From: Saprospirales bacterium GYS_P2D
GTDB lineage: Bacteria > Bacteroidota > Bacteroidia > Chitinophagales > Saprospiraceae
DNA: 64,000 nucleotides
NCBI GenBank assembly: GCA_009833045.1
Contig: WUUP01000009.1
Location: 140,262-204,261 of the forward strand
Direction of reading: 5' to 3'
Shown here: positions 1 through 9,084 of the stretch, one piece after another
Position numbering within the stretch: the first letter of the stretch is position 1
Layout: every line of letters starts with the position of its first letter
Program-made: the position numbers and the translations under genes
The notes under the pieces: model-generated
The model's input: the letters and a program-made list of their open reading frames with translations, nothing else
The model's database searches: none
Told to the model about the DNA's origin: nothing

Positions 1-1
1 G

Positions 2-472
2 CCAGAATCTAAGACATTACCATCTCTGCAGTACTGGACCTCCCTCTCAGGGGCACCTTATCAAGAGTTTTCAGGGATAGGAAGTTATAGTACGACCTTT
101 GATCTCCCGAAAGGAAATAGTGACACTTACCTACTCGATCTGGGCGAGCTATCAGAGAGCGCTACCATCCTGATCAATGGCCAAAAAATCGGCAGTGCAA
201 TCGGGCCAAGCTATCAGCTCATGATTTCTGCCGACGTGCTCCAGTCAGAGGATAACACCATCGAAATCCGAGTAGCCAACTCTATGGCCAATCGCATCAG
301 GTCTATCGAAAAAGACGGAGATCGCTGGCAGCAGTTTTATAATATCAACATCTCTGCCCGTAAAAGAGAGAACTTAGGTGAGGATCGAGTCTTCACGACG
401 AAACATTGGTCACCACTACCCTCTGGATTAGCGGGACCAGTGACCCTCACTCCTGTATCATCGACTAAATAA
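2..472 (+). CDS. C-terminal part of a GH106-like alpha-L-rhamnosidase (5' end outside window)
   Basis: An open frame enters from the left edge and stops at 470-472, giving about 156 residues with no start codon in the window. The visible part reads like the C-terminal beta-sandwich of large GH106-type rhamnosidases: a W..LSG.PYQEFSG.G.Y pattern, then YLLDLGEL...A.ILINGQKIG, then a run ending in a hydrophobic SGLAGPVTL strand. That sandwich packs against the catalytic barrel, which is not visible here, so family assignment rests only on this domain; a GH2-like enzyme with a similar sandwich is the alternative. It lies 6 bases upstream of the next gene and heads a pectin-degradation cluster (GH105, PL11), which fits removal of rhamnose from rhamnogalacturonan. 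Confidence 0.6.
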   Translation, partial: PESKTLPSLQYWTSLSGAPYQEFSGIGSYSTTFDLPKGNSDTYLLDLGELSESATILINGQKIGSAIGPSYQLMISADVLQSEDNTIEIRVANSMANRIRSIEKDGDRWQQFYNINISARKRENLGEDRVFTTKHWSPLPSGLAGPVTLTPVSSTK

Positions 473-478
473 CACAAA

Positions 479-2641
479 ATGAGTTTTACACTGCGATTCT
501 CCTTCTTCAGTTTTATCATCATTTGGACCTTAGCCAGCTGTGGCGACACACAGACTACTACTGAGGATGGCCCTATTGATCGTCAGGCACTGGTCAGTCG
601 TCACAATGTCCATTTCACTACCTTTGATACGCTTGATGCGCTCTCTGTGGGCAATGGGGAATTTGCCATCACAGTCGACCCGACCGGATTTCAGAGCTTC
701 CCTGCATTATATGAGCACGGCATGAATCTCGGTACACAGACACAATGGGCCTGGCACTCGATACCCAATCCTGCAGACTATCGCTATGAGGAAGTCCTAA
801 AAGACTACGAATCCTGCAATGACAAAATCGTGAACTATGCCACCCAACACAAGAGTGGCAGAGCTAAGGAGGTCACTGACTGGTATAGAGCTAATCCACA
901 TCGTCTACATCTCGGTCTCATCGGACTCGATATGACAGATAGCAGTGGAAAGAGCGTATCCATCGAGGACATATCCGATATCGACCAGACCATCAATCTC
1001 TGGACAGGCATCATCTCGAGCACTTTCAAAATCGATGGGACTGAAGTCAAGGTCAAGACAGCTGCTCACCCAAATAATGACGAAGTAGGATTTGAAATAG
1101 AATCAAAACTATTAGCCACTGGGCAAATCAAAGTGAAGTTTGACTTTCCATATGGTAAAGAGTGTCATGTCTGTCCCGGCTATGATTTTCAGTCAGACGA
1201 TCGCCATCTGTCGGATATCATAGAGCAAGATGCTGATCATGTCTTAATCCATAGAAAACTCGATGATGATGGCTATCAAGTCCGTGTAGCATGGACCGGA
1301 GGTGCTAAATGGCAAGAAATCGCTCAGCATGAATATCATCTCGTCCCTCAGTCTGGGAGTAATACACTCTCACTGAGCGTAGCTTACAGCCCCACAGATC
1401 TATCTATCAATAATCACAGCACTAAAGAAATAATCGCTGCCAATGAAATACAATGGCCTACATTTTGGCAAAAAGGTGCGGCTATCGATCTATCTGGCAG
1501 CACAGATCCTCGGGCACATGAGCTCGAGCGGAGGATCATCCTGTCACAATACCTTACTAAGATACAGTGCAGCGGTAGCCTACCTCCTCAGGAGACCGGA
1601 TTGACCTTCAATAGTTGGTATGGCAAGTTTCATCTTGAGATGCACTGGTGGCATGGCGTACACTTCGCTCTCTGGGATCGCATCGATCTACTCGAGCACA
1701 GTATGCAGTGGTACGATGACATACTACCGGCCGCCAGAGCTATCGCTCAGAGACAGGGCTATGAAGGTGTCAGATGGCCTAAGATGACCGATCCAAAAGG
1801 CATCTCGAGTCCATCCAGCGTAGGCGAATTCCTTATTTGGCAGCAGCCACATCCTATCTATTTTGCAGAGTTATTCTATCGGCAAGATAGCTCTCGTGAG
1901 ACACTGGAGCGATATCAAGATATTGTCATTGAGACCGCTGATTTCATGGCATCTTTTGCCCAGTGGAATGAGGAGGAGCTGCGCTATCACCTGTGTCATC
2001 CTATCATACCTGCTCAGGAGATTTTTCATGCTACAGAGACGGATGATCCACCATTTGAAGTGGCTTACTGGCACTATGGTCTGAGCGTAGCGCAGCGATG
2101 GAGAGAGCGGCTGGGCATGGACATGGATCCAGACTGGCAGCATGTCATAGATCATCTCGCAGCCCTACCTCAATATGAGGATCGATATCTACCAGCAGCA
2201 CGAGCTACCGCTGCCTATACAGATGATGACAATCGTCGAGACCATCCCATCGTGACAGGTGCCTATGGCATGCTACCGGGCACGCCTGCCACAGATCCTG
2301 AGATCATGAGTGCTACTCTGGAGGATATCATGGAAAAGTGGAACTGGCAAACAACCTGGGGCTGGGACTACCCAATGCTGGCTATGTGTGCCGCCAGACT
2401 TGGCAAACCAGATATGGCTGTAGATGCCCTGCTCATGGATGTCCAAAAGAACACCTATCTACCTAATGGTCACAACTATCAAGACCAACGTCTAAGGATA
2501 TATCTGCCTGGCAATGGAGGTCTTTTGACCGCTGTGGCTATGATGGCTGCGGGCTGGGATGGCAATGATAAAACTCACCCAGGATTTCCCAATGATGGAA
2601 GCTGGAGTATAAAAACGGAAGGCTTCAAAATCATGCCTTGA
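479..2641 (+). CDS. (alpha/alpha)6-barrel glycosidase-like lipoprotein, family not identified
   Basis: A 720-residue protein with a lipoprotein signal (hydrophobic stretch then LASCGD, Cys near residue 21), so probably periplasmic or surface anchored. Residues 30-300 look like an N-terminal beta-sandwich domain. From about residue 350 there are helix-rich signatures of an (alpha/alpha)6 glycosidase: NSWYGKFHLEMHWWHG, then LIWQQPHPIYFAELFYR, and later WGWDYPMLAMCAARLG. This architecture resembles the GH65/GH95 type (clan GH-L) in broad outline, but I do not recognise the exact family. The acidic residue in KFHLEMHWWH is a candidate catalytic or binding residue (inference). It lies between a GH106-like gene and GH105, so a role in trimming rhamnogalacturonan side chains is likely. 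Confidence 0.65.
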   Translation: MSFTLRFSFFSFIIIWTLASCGDTQTTTEDGPIDRQALVSRHNVHFTTFDTLDALSVGNGEFAITVDPTGFQSFPALYEHGMNLGTQTQWAWHSIPNPADYRYEEVLKDYESCNDKIVNYATQHKSGRAKEVTDWYRANPHRLHLGLIGLDMTDSSGKSVSIEDISDIDQTINLWTGIISSTFKIDGTEVKVKTAAHPNNDEVGFEIESKLLATGQIKVKFDFPYGKECHVCPGYDFQSDDRHLSDIIEQDADHVLIHRKLDDDGYQVRVAWTGGAKWQEIAQHEYHLVPQSGSNTLSLSVAYSPTDLSINNHSTKEIIAANEIQWPTFWQKGAAIDLSGSTDPRAHELERRIILSQYLTKIQCSGSLPPQETGLTFNSWYGKFHLEMHWWHGVHFALWDRIDLLEHSMQWYDDILPAARAIAQRQGYEGVRWPKMTDPKGISSPSSVGEFLIWQQPHPIYFAELFYRQDSSRETLERYQDIVIETADFMASFAQWNEEELRYHLCHPIIPAQEIFHATETDDPPFEVAYWHYGLSVAQRWRERLGMDMDPDWQHVIDHLAALPQYEDRYLPAARATAAYTDDDNRRDHPIVTGAYGMLPGTPATDPEIMSATLEDIMEKWNWQTTWGWDYPMLAMCAARLGKPDMAVDALLMDVQKNTYLPNGHNYQDQRLRIYLPGNGGLLTAVAMMAAGWDGNDKTHPGFPNDGSWSIKTEGFKIMP

Positions 2642-2686
2642 TAAACTATAAATCGGAACTCAAACAGAACAAGCAAACTAAAATAT

Positions 2687-3844
2687 ATGCGTACTGCCCT
2701 ATTCTCATTTTCTCTTCTTATAACGATTGGAGCCCTATTATCATCTTGCAAAAGCTCCTTCTATCAATACCAAAAAGACGATAAAGAAAAAATCTTAGAG
2801 CAACTCACTTTGGCTAATGACTACTTCATGAATAAATGGCCTGATGTGACTAAAGAAATCGTCAATGATAAGGTCCGCCCCAGCAATATCTGGACTCGAG
2901 CGGTCTACTACGAGGGACTCATGGAGCTCTACAAAATAGATCCTCAAGATCGCTACCTCCAGTATGCAACAGATTGGGGGGAATATCATAAATGGAGATT
3001 CAGAGGAGATCAGACATATACTCGATATGCCGATCACCATTGCGCTGCACAGACCTATCTCGATCTCTACCAGATAGCTCCTCAGCCTGAGCGCATAGCT
3101 CCCACTATAGCGGCTATCGATAGCATGATGCGGACTGATCGACTCGACGACTGGAGCTGGATCGATGCGATACAGATGGCCTTGCCTGTGTTTCTGAAGT
3201 TGGGTAAAATCCAAAATAATCCCGCCTACTACCAGCGAGGTCTGGACATGTATCTCTATAGTAAAAACAAACAAGGTGACAATGGCCTGTACAATCCTGA
3301 AGACCAACTATGGTGGAGGGATGCTGACTTTGACCCACCCTATACCTCGCCAAATGGCGAAGACTGCTACTGGTCTCGAGGCAATGGCTGGGTGATCATG
3401 GCCTTAGCGAGAGCGCATGAAATCCTACCCAATGGACACCCTCACCGTGAGATATATGCTGCTGATCTACAGGCTATGGCAAAGGCGCTGATCAAAGTGC
3501 AGCGAGCAGATGGATTTTGGAATGTAAGTCTCCATGACCCCAACGAATATGGAGGCAAAGAGACATCTGGCACGGCGATGTTTGTCTATGGCATGGCCTA
3601 TGGTATCCGAGCTGGACTACTGGATGAATCGACCTTTCTCACACCTGTCATCAGAGGATGGGAGGCTATGGCCAATGAAGCATTGCATGACAATGGGTTC
3701 TTAGGATATGCACAGAGTACGGGCAAAGAACCGAAAGATGGACAACCATTGAGTTATGACAAAGTGCCCAATTTTGAAGATTATACATTAGGTGCTTTTC
3801 TTTGTGCTGGTACGGAGTTGTATCGACTTAAATCAACATTATGA
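2687..3844 (+). CDS. GH105 unsaturated rhamnogalacturonyl hydrolase, lipoprotein
   Basis: A 385-residue protein of normal GH105 length with a lipoprotein signal (LLSSCKSS). GH105 enzymes remove the 4,5-unsaturated galacturonic acid left at the non-reducing end by pectate or rhamnogalacturonan lyases. Visible family features are the WTRAVYYEGLMELY helix, the ADHHCAAQTYLDLY segment with the conserved His, WSWIDAIQMALP with the catalytic Asp, and YWSRGNGWVIMALARA, in the usual order of the (alpha/alpha)6 barrel. The Bacillus homologues are YteR and YesR. Its stop overlaps the start of the next gene by 4 bases (ATGA), so the two are translationally coupled. With PL11 encoded two genes on, lyase plus GH105 gives the complete cleavage of the rhamnogalacturonan I backbone. 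Confidence 0.88.
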   Translation: MRTALFSFSLLITIGALLSSCKSSFYQYQKDDKEKILEQLTLANDYFMNKWPDVTKEIVNDKVRPSNIWTRAVYYEGLMELYKIDPQDRYLQYATDWGEYHKWRFRGDQTYTRYADHHCAAQTYLDLYQIAPQPERIAPTIAAIDSMMRTDRLDDWSWIDAIQMALPVFLKLGKIQNNPAYYQRGLDMYLYSKNKQGDNGLYNPEDQLWWRDADFDPPYTSPNGEDCYWSRGNGWVIMALARAHEILPNGHPHREIYAADLQAMAKALIKVQRADGFWNVSLHDPNEYGGKETSGTAMFVYGMAYGIRAGLLDESTFLTPVIRGWEAMANEALHDNGFLGYAQSTGKEPKDGQPLSYDKVPNFEDYTLGAFLCAGTELYRLKSTL

Positions 3845-4761
3845 GACTAATAATGCCAATACTCATGCTCGCCCTACTTTCCTGTCAATCCGAAAAAAAG
3901 GTCTACCTTTTTAGCTATTTCACTGACAATGGACAGGATGGACTTCACTTTGCCTATAGCCATGATGGCTATGAGTGGATGAAGGTCAGGGATGCTTCTT
4001 TTCTCACTCCAGAGTTGGCAGAAGAAAAGCTCATGAGGGATCCCTGTATCATCGAGCAGGACGGCACTTATCATATGGTATGGACGGTAGGCTGGACCGC
4101 TAAAGGTATCGGTCACGCCAGCTCTACGGACTTGATCCACTGGTCAGAGCAGCAATACATCCCTGTCATGGAGCATGAAGCGAATGCTCGCAATTGCTGG
4201 GCGCCAGAGCTCATCTATGATGCTGACGAGAAGCTGTACTATATCTATTGGGCCACTACGATCCCTGGCCAGTTCATGGAGACAGACAGTACTGCCGAGA
4301 GCGGGTACAATCATCGGATGTACTACACTACCACTCGAGACTGGGAGACATTCAGTGAGACCAAGCTATTCTATGATGCAGGATATAACGTAATCGATGC
4401 TACTATACTACCCTACGAGAGTAGCTACCTCATGTGGGTGAAGGACGAAACAAAGTTTCCTACTCCCGAGAAAAACATTAGACTCACTCAGGGAGAGCAT
4501 ATCACGGGACCATATGACCCTATCTCAGCACCTATCACTGGTGACTATTGGGCAGAAGGACCCACTCCTATCAAAATAGGGCAACACTGGATCGTCTACT
4601 TTGATAAATATCGAAAGCACAACATAGGAGCTGTTCGCTCCTCAGATTTGGACAATTGGGAAGATATATCTGACCAAGTCAGCTTTCCAGATGGTGTCCG
4701 ACACGGCACAGTTTTTCAAGTCCCTGAAAGCATTCTTCATCAACTACAATCAACAAAATGA
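3841..4761 (+). CDS. GH43-fold (five-bladed beta-propeller) glycosidase-like lipoprotein
   Basis: A 306-residue lipoprotein (MLALLSCQSE). The propeller signatures are HFAYSHDGYEWMKV, LMRDPCIIEQDGTYHMVWT, IGHASSTDLIHWSEQ, NCWAPELIYDADEKLYYIYWA and WAEGPTPIKIGQHWIVYFDKY. These are typical of GH43-like proteins, whose members cleave arabinofuranosyl, xylosyl or galactosyl bonds. The MRDP Asp and the AEGP Glu are the best candidates for the modulator and general acid. The usual N-terminal catalytic Asp motif is not obvious, so the activity and subfamily are uncertain. It overlaps its neighbours on both sides by ATGA, placing it firmly in the rhamnogalacturonan operon, where removal of arabinan or galactan side chains is the likely job. 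Confidence 0.72.
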   Translation: MRLIMPILMLALLSCQSEKKVYLFSYFTDNGQDGLHFAYSHDGYEWMKVRDASFLTPELAEEKLMRDPCIIEQDGTYHMVWTVGWTAKGIGHASSTDLIHWSEQQYIPVMEHEANARNCWAPELIYDADEKLYYIYWATTIPGQFMETDSTAESGYNHRMYYTTTRDWETFSETKLFYDAGYNVIDATILPYESSYLMWVKDETKFPTPEKNIRLTQGEHITGPYDPISAPITGDYWAEGPTPIKIGQHWIVYFDKYRKHNIGAVRSSDLDNWEDISDQVSFPDGVRHGTVFQVPESILHQLQSTK

Positions 4762-6596
4762 TCAATCGTATCACTGCATCACCGATATATGGCAGCTTGC
4801 TGTTACTATTACTTTTTGGAGATATTGGCTATAGCCAATTTGATCCTTATCAATTAGGTAGAGGTATCCATGCCATGAGCACTGATGAGGGCATATTTTT
4901 ATCTTGGAGAAGCTATCCTCAAGATGCTCACAACGAAATCAGCTTCCAACTACTCCGCAATGAAAAAGAGCTACTGCCAAGCGGTCAACAACTAACAAAT
5001 CATCTTGATCCAAATGGAAAAATCTCAGACAGCTACCAGCTTCTGACATATGCCAATGGTGACCTAATATCTACCTCATCTAAGCTACAACCATGGGCTG
5101 AAGAATATCAAAAAATAGATCTCCAGACGCCAAAGGGCTATCATATAAATGATGGTAGTATCGGTGATCTCGATGGAGATGGACAGCTGGAGCTACTCAT
5201 CAAGATGGAAAATCGCTCTCATGACAACTCTCATAAAGGATATACCGATCCTGTATTGCTACATGCTTATGAGATGGATGGAGAGCTCATGTGGAGCATC
5301 GATCTGGGCATCAATATCCGTGCTGGAGCGCACTACACTCAGATGATGGTGGCAGATCTGGATGGTGATCATATCGCTGAGATCATTTGCAAGACTGCTC
5401 CTGGCACTAAAGATGGACTGAGCAACTATCTATCTCGAGGCCCTGCAGCTGCTGATGACGACACGGCTGACTATCGCAATGAACATGGGTATATCATCAG
5501 TGGCCCAGAGTATTTGACAGTATTTGATGGACGGACAGGACGAGAGCTTAGCACGACTCGATATCTACCACCCCGACATCCTGACACAGAGTATCCGAGC
5601 TCCGCTCAGCTCAAAGAACTCTGGGGAGACGGTTATGGAAATCGAGTTGATCGATTTCTCGCAGGAGTGGCTTACTTTGACCAGCTACCAAGTGTTGTCA
5701 TGTGCCGAGGGTATTACACTCGGACTACACTGGCAGCTTGGGACTATCGAGATGGAGAGCTGACACAGCGCTGGTTTTTTGATACTCAGGATCATGAGGA
5801 TCTCAGGTCCTATAGCGGCCAAGGAGCACATAGCCTCTCTGTAGGGGACGTAGATGGAGACGGACTCGATGAGATCATGTATGGAGCTATGGCCATCGAT
5901 CATGACGGTCAGCCACTCTACTCCACTCACTACGATCATGGAGATGCGACACATCTAGCAGACATCATACCTGAGCGAGAGGGATTGGAGTTTTTCATGC
6001 CGCATGAGTCTGCAGGACGGGTCCACGATGGCATCACTAATCCTGCTCTCTCCGTCAGAGATGCTCGGACCGGTCAGGTACTATGGACTAAGCACCAGAT
6101 TGGTGATATAGGTAGAGGACTCAGCGCTGATATCACTGATGAATATCCCGGTATGGAAGTTTGGGCATCTGCAGGACTCGGAGTGTATAGCAGCTTGGGT
6201 GAGAAAATCAGCGATCTGATCCCTTCTATCAATTTTGCTATCTGGTGGGATGGTGATCTACAGCGAGAGCTATTGGACAAGAATCAAATCACAAAGTGGC
6301 ATCCTACACATCTGGATACGCTCCTACTCGCTCCCGATGCGCAGAGCAATAATGGGACTAAATCTACTCCGGTACTGAGTGGAGACATCATGGGTGATTG
6401 GCGAGAGGAGGTGATCTGGCGCAGTCTCGATGATCAGAGTCTATATATCTATAGTACTCCTATCCCGACCGACTATAGTGTACCTTCTCTTCTCTTTGAT
6501 AGAAACTATCGGCTGGCTCTCATCTGGCAAAATGTGGCTTACAATCAACCACCCCATCCGAGCTATGACATTCAGTCAAAAGCTATCAAGTATTAA
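4758..6596 (+). CDS. PL11 rhamnogalacturonan lyase
   Basis: A 612-residue protein with an N-terminal signal peptide ending near IGYSQ. It matches the usual length and layout of PL11 rhamnogalacturonan endo/exolyases (Bacillus YesW/YesX): an N-terminal fibronectin-like part (residues 25-120), then an eight-bladed propeller with repeated calcium-binding loops, seen as DGSIGDLDGDGQLELLIKME, VADLDGDHIAEIICKTAPGT and VGDVDGDGLDEIMYGAMAID. GDIMGDWREEVIWRS near the C-terminus is also typical. The enzyme cleaves the Rha-GalA bond of rhamnogalacturonan I by beta-elimination, leaving the unsaturated end that GH105 removes. It is the last gene of the coupled group; no clear hairpin terminator follows. 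Confidence 0.92.
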   Translation: MINRITASPIYGSLLLLLLFGDIGYSQFDPYQLGRGIHAMSTDEGIFLSWRSYPQDAHNEISFQLLRNEKELLPSGQQLTNHLDPNGKISDSYQLLTYANGDLISTSSKLQPWAEEYQKIDLQTPKGYHINDGSIGDLDGDGQLELLIKMENRSHDNSHKGYTDPVLLHAYEMDGELMWSIDLGINIRAGAHYTQMMVADLDGDHIAEIICKTAPGTKDGLSNYLSRGPAAADDDTADYRNEHGYIISGPEYLTVFDGRTGRELSTTRYLPPRHPDTEYPSSAQLKELWGDGYGNRVDRFLAGVAYFDQLPSVVMCRGYYTRTTLAAWDYRDGELTQRWFFDTQDHEDLRSYSGQGAHSLSVGDVDGDGLDEIMYGAMAIDHDGQPLYSTHYDHGDATHLADIIPEREGLEFFMPHESAGRVHDGITNPALSVRDARTGQVLWTKHQIGDIGRGLSADITDEYPGMEVWASAGLGVYSSLGEKISDLIPSINFAIWWDGDLQRELLDKNQITKWHPTHLDTLLLAPDAQSNNGTKSTPVLSGDIMGDWREEVIWRSLDDQSLYIYSTPIPTDYSVPSLLFDRNYRLALIWQNVAYNQPPHPSYDIQSKAIKY

Positions 6597-6735
6597 TTGC
6601 TACTTTTCAGATTTTAATGAAGTAAAAGGACTCTTACTCCATAGGGTTGATTTGAATAATTAAGATTCAATTTTCAATAACTCGATAGCTAATTGGCCCA
6701 ATTTTTCGCATTATTGAATGAATTAGCGAGAATAG

Positions 6736-6917
<182 letters not shown>

Positions 6918-6918
<1 letters not shown>

Positions 6919-7699
6919 TGATCAGCAGCATAGATCAGCTGGGGCAAACACATAGATTTGAAGAACGACCAAGACGCATTATATCGCTCGTACCTTCAAT
7001 CACAGAGTTGCTTTGTGATTTAGGCCTACGGGATCAGATAGTCGGATGTACTAAGTTTTGTATCCATCCTATTTATATCCGCAGCTCCGCCACCGTAGTA
7101 GGCGGCACCAAGTCCCTTCATATCGATCGTGTCTTTCGGCTACAGCCAGACCTCATCATCGCCAATAAAGAAGAAAACACTATCGAGATAGTCGATGAAC
7201 TACGCAATCTCTGTCCTGTATGGGTCTCCGATATACCGACTGTAGCTGCCTCCTATGAGATGATCGACAGACTAAGTCTTATCACAGATACCCGGCTCAG
7301 AAGATCATACAAGACCTGAAAATGTAACTTTCAGCTTATAGCTCCGATCTTCCAGAAACGGTAATCTACCTCATCTGGAAAAAACCATATATGACCATAG
7401 GCCACTATACATACATCTCTGATATGCTCCGTATCGCTGGCTATGACAATAGCTGTAGTCACTTAACTCGGTACCCTGAGATCTCTGTAGAAGATATCAA
7501 AAGACTGCGGCCCGATCACATCTTTTTGTCCTCGGAGCCCTATCCATTCAAAGCAGAGGATATCGCCGAAATCAAAAAAGAAACAGGAATAGAATCAGTC
7601 CATCTCGTAGATGGAGAATACTTCTCATGGTATGGGACCCGAGCACTAAAGAAATCTGATTACCTAAAAGATCTCCAGCAGCATCTAAAAGATAAATAG
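6918..7699 (+). pseudogene. Helical-backbone metal receptor (BtuF-like), broken by frameshift and stop
   Basis: The first part (6918-7319) encodes the N-terminal lobe of a PF01497-type receptor: RRIISLVPSITELLCDLG, VGCTKFCIHP, VGGTKSLHIDRV and PDLIIANKEEN. The second part lies in another frame and encodes the C-terminal lobe, including VIYLIWKKPYMTIGHYTYIS and DMLRIAGYDN. In that second frame the protein can be followed upstream to about 7298 (QKIIQDLKM), showing that about one base has been lost near 7290-7298. A separate in-frame TAA lies at 7325-7327. Two lesions make a pseudogene more likely than one sequencing error. The joined length, about 258 residues, is normal for the family. There is no signal peptide, so the intact ancestor was probably a cytoplasmic member rather than a periplasmic binding protein. 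Confidence 0.8.
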
Positions 7700-7801
7700 C
7701 ATAACTGACCATGCAAGTGTACATCGACCTAAAATAGATCGGACCTTTCACAGCAGATTGCTTTGTAGAATAGCTATATTTCTAAAAAAAACTAACTGAC
7801 T

Positions 7802-8998
7802 ATGAAGCGGCTGCCTCTCTACTCTCTCCTACTCGTAGCTATCTGGGCCACGATATCCTGCAGACCGGAAAGCTCTACAACAGCTAAGAAATCAGAAGAA
7901 GAGTCTCCGGCGTTCACTCCAGATCCTCGGTACGTCCCAGAGCAAGAGGTCCAGACATTATCACTTGGCAGTACAGCTCCTGACTTCAGACTACCCGGGA
8001 TAGATGGAGCCTATCATAGTCTCAGTGACTATGATGATGCCGATATACTGATGATCATATTCACCTGCAATCACTGCCCCACTGCGCAAGCCTATGAGCA
8101 GCGCATGATCGACATCACCGCCGACTATGCGGATCGGGGTGTACAGACAGTTGCCATCTCACCTAATAGTCCTCTCGGCGTCATGTACGAAGAACTCGGA
8201 TACTCTGACCTCAATGATGACTACGAGGCGATGATCACCAGAGCGGATGATATGAAGTATAACTTTCCATATCTCTATGATGGTGACGATCATGCGGCAT
8301 CTCTACTATATGGACCTGCGGCGACTCCACATGTATTCATTTTTGATAGAGAGCGAACACTCCAGTATGTAGGCCGACTGGATAGTAAGGAGCATCCAGA
8401 TGAGGGCGCTCGAGGCGAAGATGTGCGAAATGCTCTCGATGCACTATTAGCTGGAGAGAAGCCATCTCTCGCAGAGACTAAGACTTTTGGCTGCTCTACT
8501 AAGTGGGCATGGAAATATAAGCTCAAAGAAAAAGTGGATAAAGAATGGACAGAAAAACAAGTCACCCTCAAAGATATCGATGAAGCAGGTATTGTTGAGC
8601 TATTAGCTAATGACTCGGATAAACTCCGACTGATCAATGTCTGGGCAACATGGTGTGGGCCATGCGTACAGGAGTATGAGGAGTTCGTCCATATGCATCG
8701 CATGTTTGGTGGACGAGATTTTGAGTTTGTATCTATCTCATCCGACAAAACTAAACGTCGAGATAAAGCGCTCGAAATACTGGAGCAAAAGCACTCCGCA
8801 TTGGACAATTACATATTCACTAATGAGGATAAATATGCACTCATAGAAGCCATCGATCCAGATTGGAATGGAGCACTACCATACACCATGCTCATCGAGC
8901 CTGGCGGAGATATAGCTTGGCGCTATCAGGGAGATGTCGACTTCCATCAGCTGCGCAAAACCATAGTCGAGCATCCGATGATAGGTAGATACTTTTAG
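7802..8998 (+). CDS. Lipoprotein with two tandem thioredoxin-fold domains
   Basis: A 398-residue lipoprotein (ATISCRPE). The first thioredoxin-like domain, about residues 45-220, is of the AhpC/TSA or redoxin type: GSTAPDFRLPGIDG, then TCNHCPTAQAYE with a CxxC, then the cis-Pro region ATPHVFIFD. The second, about residues 245-398, is of the TlpA/ResA type with NVWATWCGPCVQEYEEF and LPYTMLIEPGG. Such proteins work in the periplasm as thiol-disulfide reductases. The partner is not visible: no DsbD/CcdA-like reductant or cytochrome maturation gene is nearby. Fusing two complete redox domains in one chain is seen in other Bacteroidota but is less common than single-domain forms. Confidence 0.82.
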   Translation: MKRLPLYSLLLVAIWATISCRPESSTTAKKSEEESPAFTPDPRYVPEQEVQTLSLGSTAPDFRLPGIDGAYHSLSDYDDADILMIIFTCNHCPTAQAYEQRMIDITADYADRGVQTVAISPNSPLGVMYEELGYSDLNDDYEAMITRADDMKYNFPYLYDGDDHAASLLYGPAATPHVFIFDRERTLQYVGRLDSKEHPDEGARGEDVRNALDALLAGEKPSLAETKTFGCSTKWAWKYKLKEKVDKEWTEKQVTLKDIDEAGIVELLANDSDKLRLINVWATWCGPCVQEYEEFVHMHRMFGGRDFEFVSISSDKTKRRDKALEILEQKHSALDNYIFTNEDKYALIEAIDPDWNGALPYTMLIEPGGDIAWRYQGDVDFHQLRKTIVEHPMIGRYF

Positions 8999-9084
8999 AG
9001 CTGTCAATGAACGTGATAGTGATGTGATATCATAGATGTACAGACAAAATCATATATTGAGTAGCACATAAAAGCAACTCGAAT

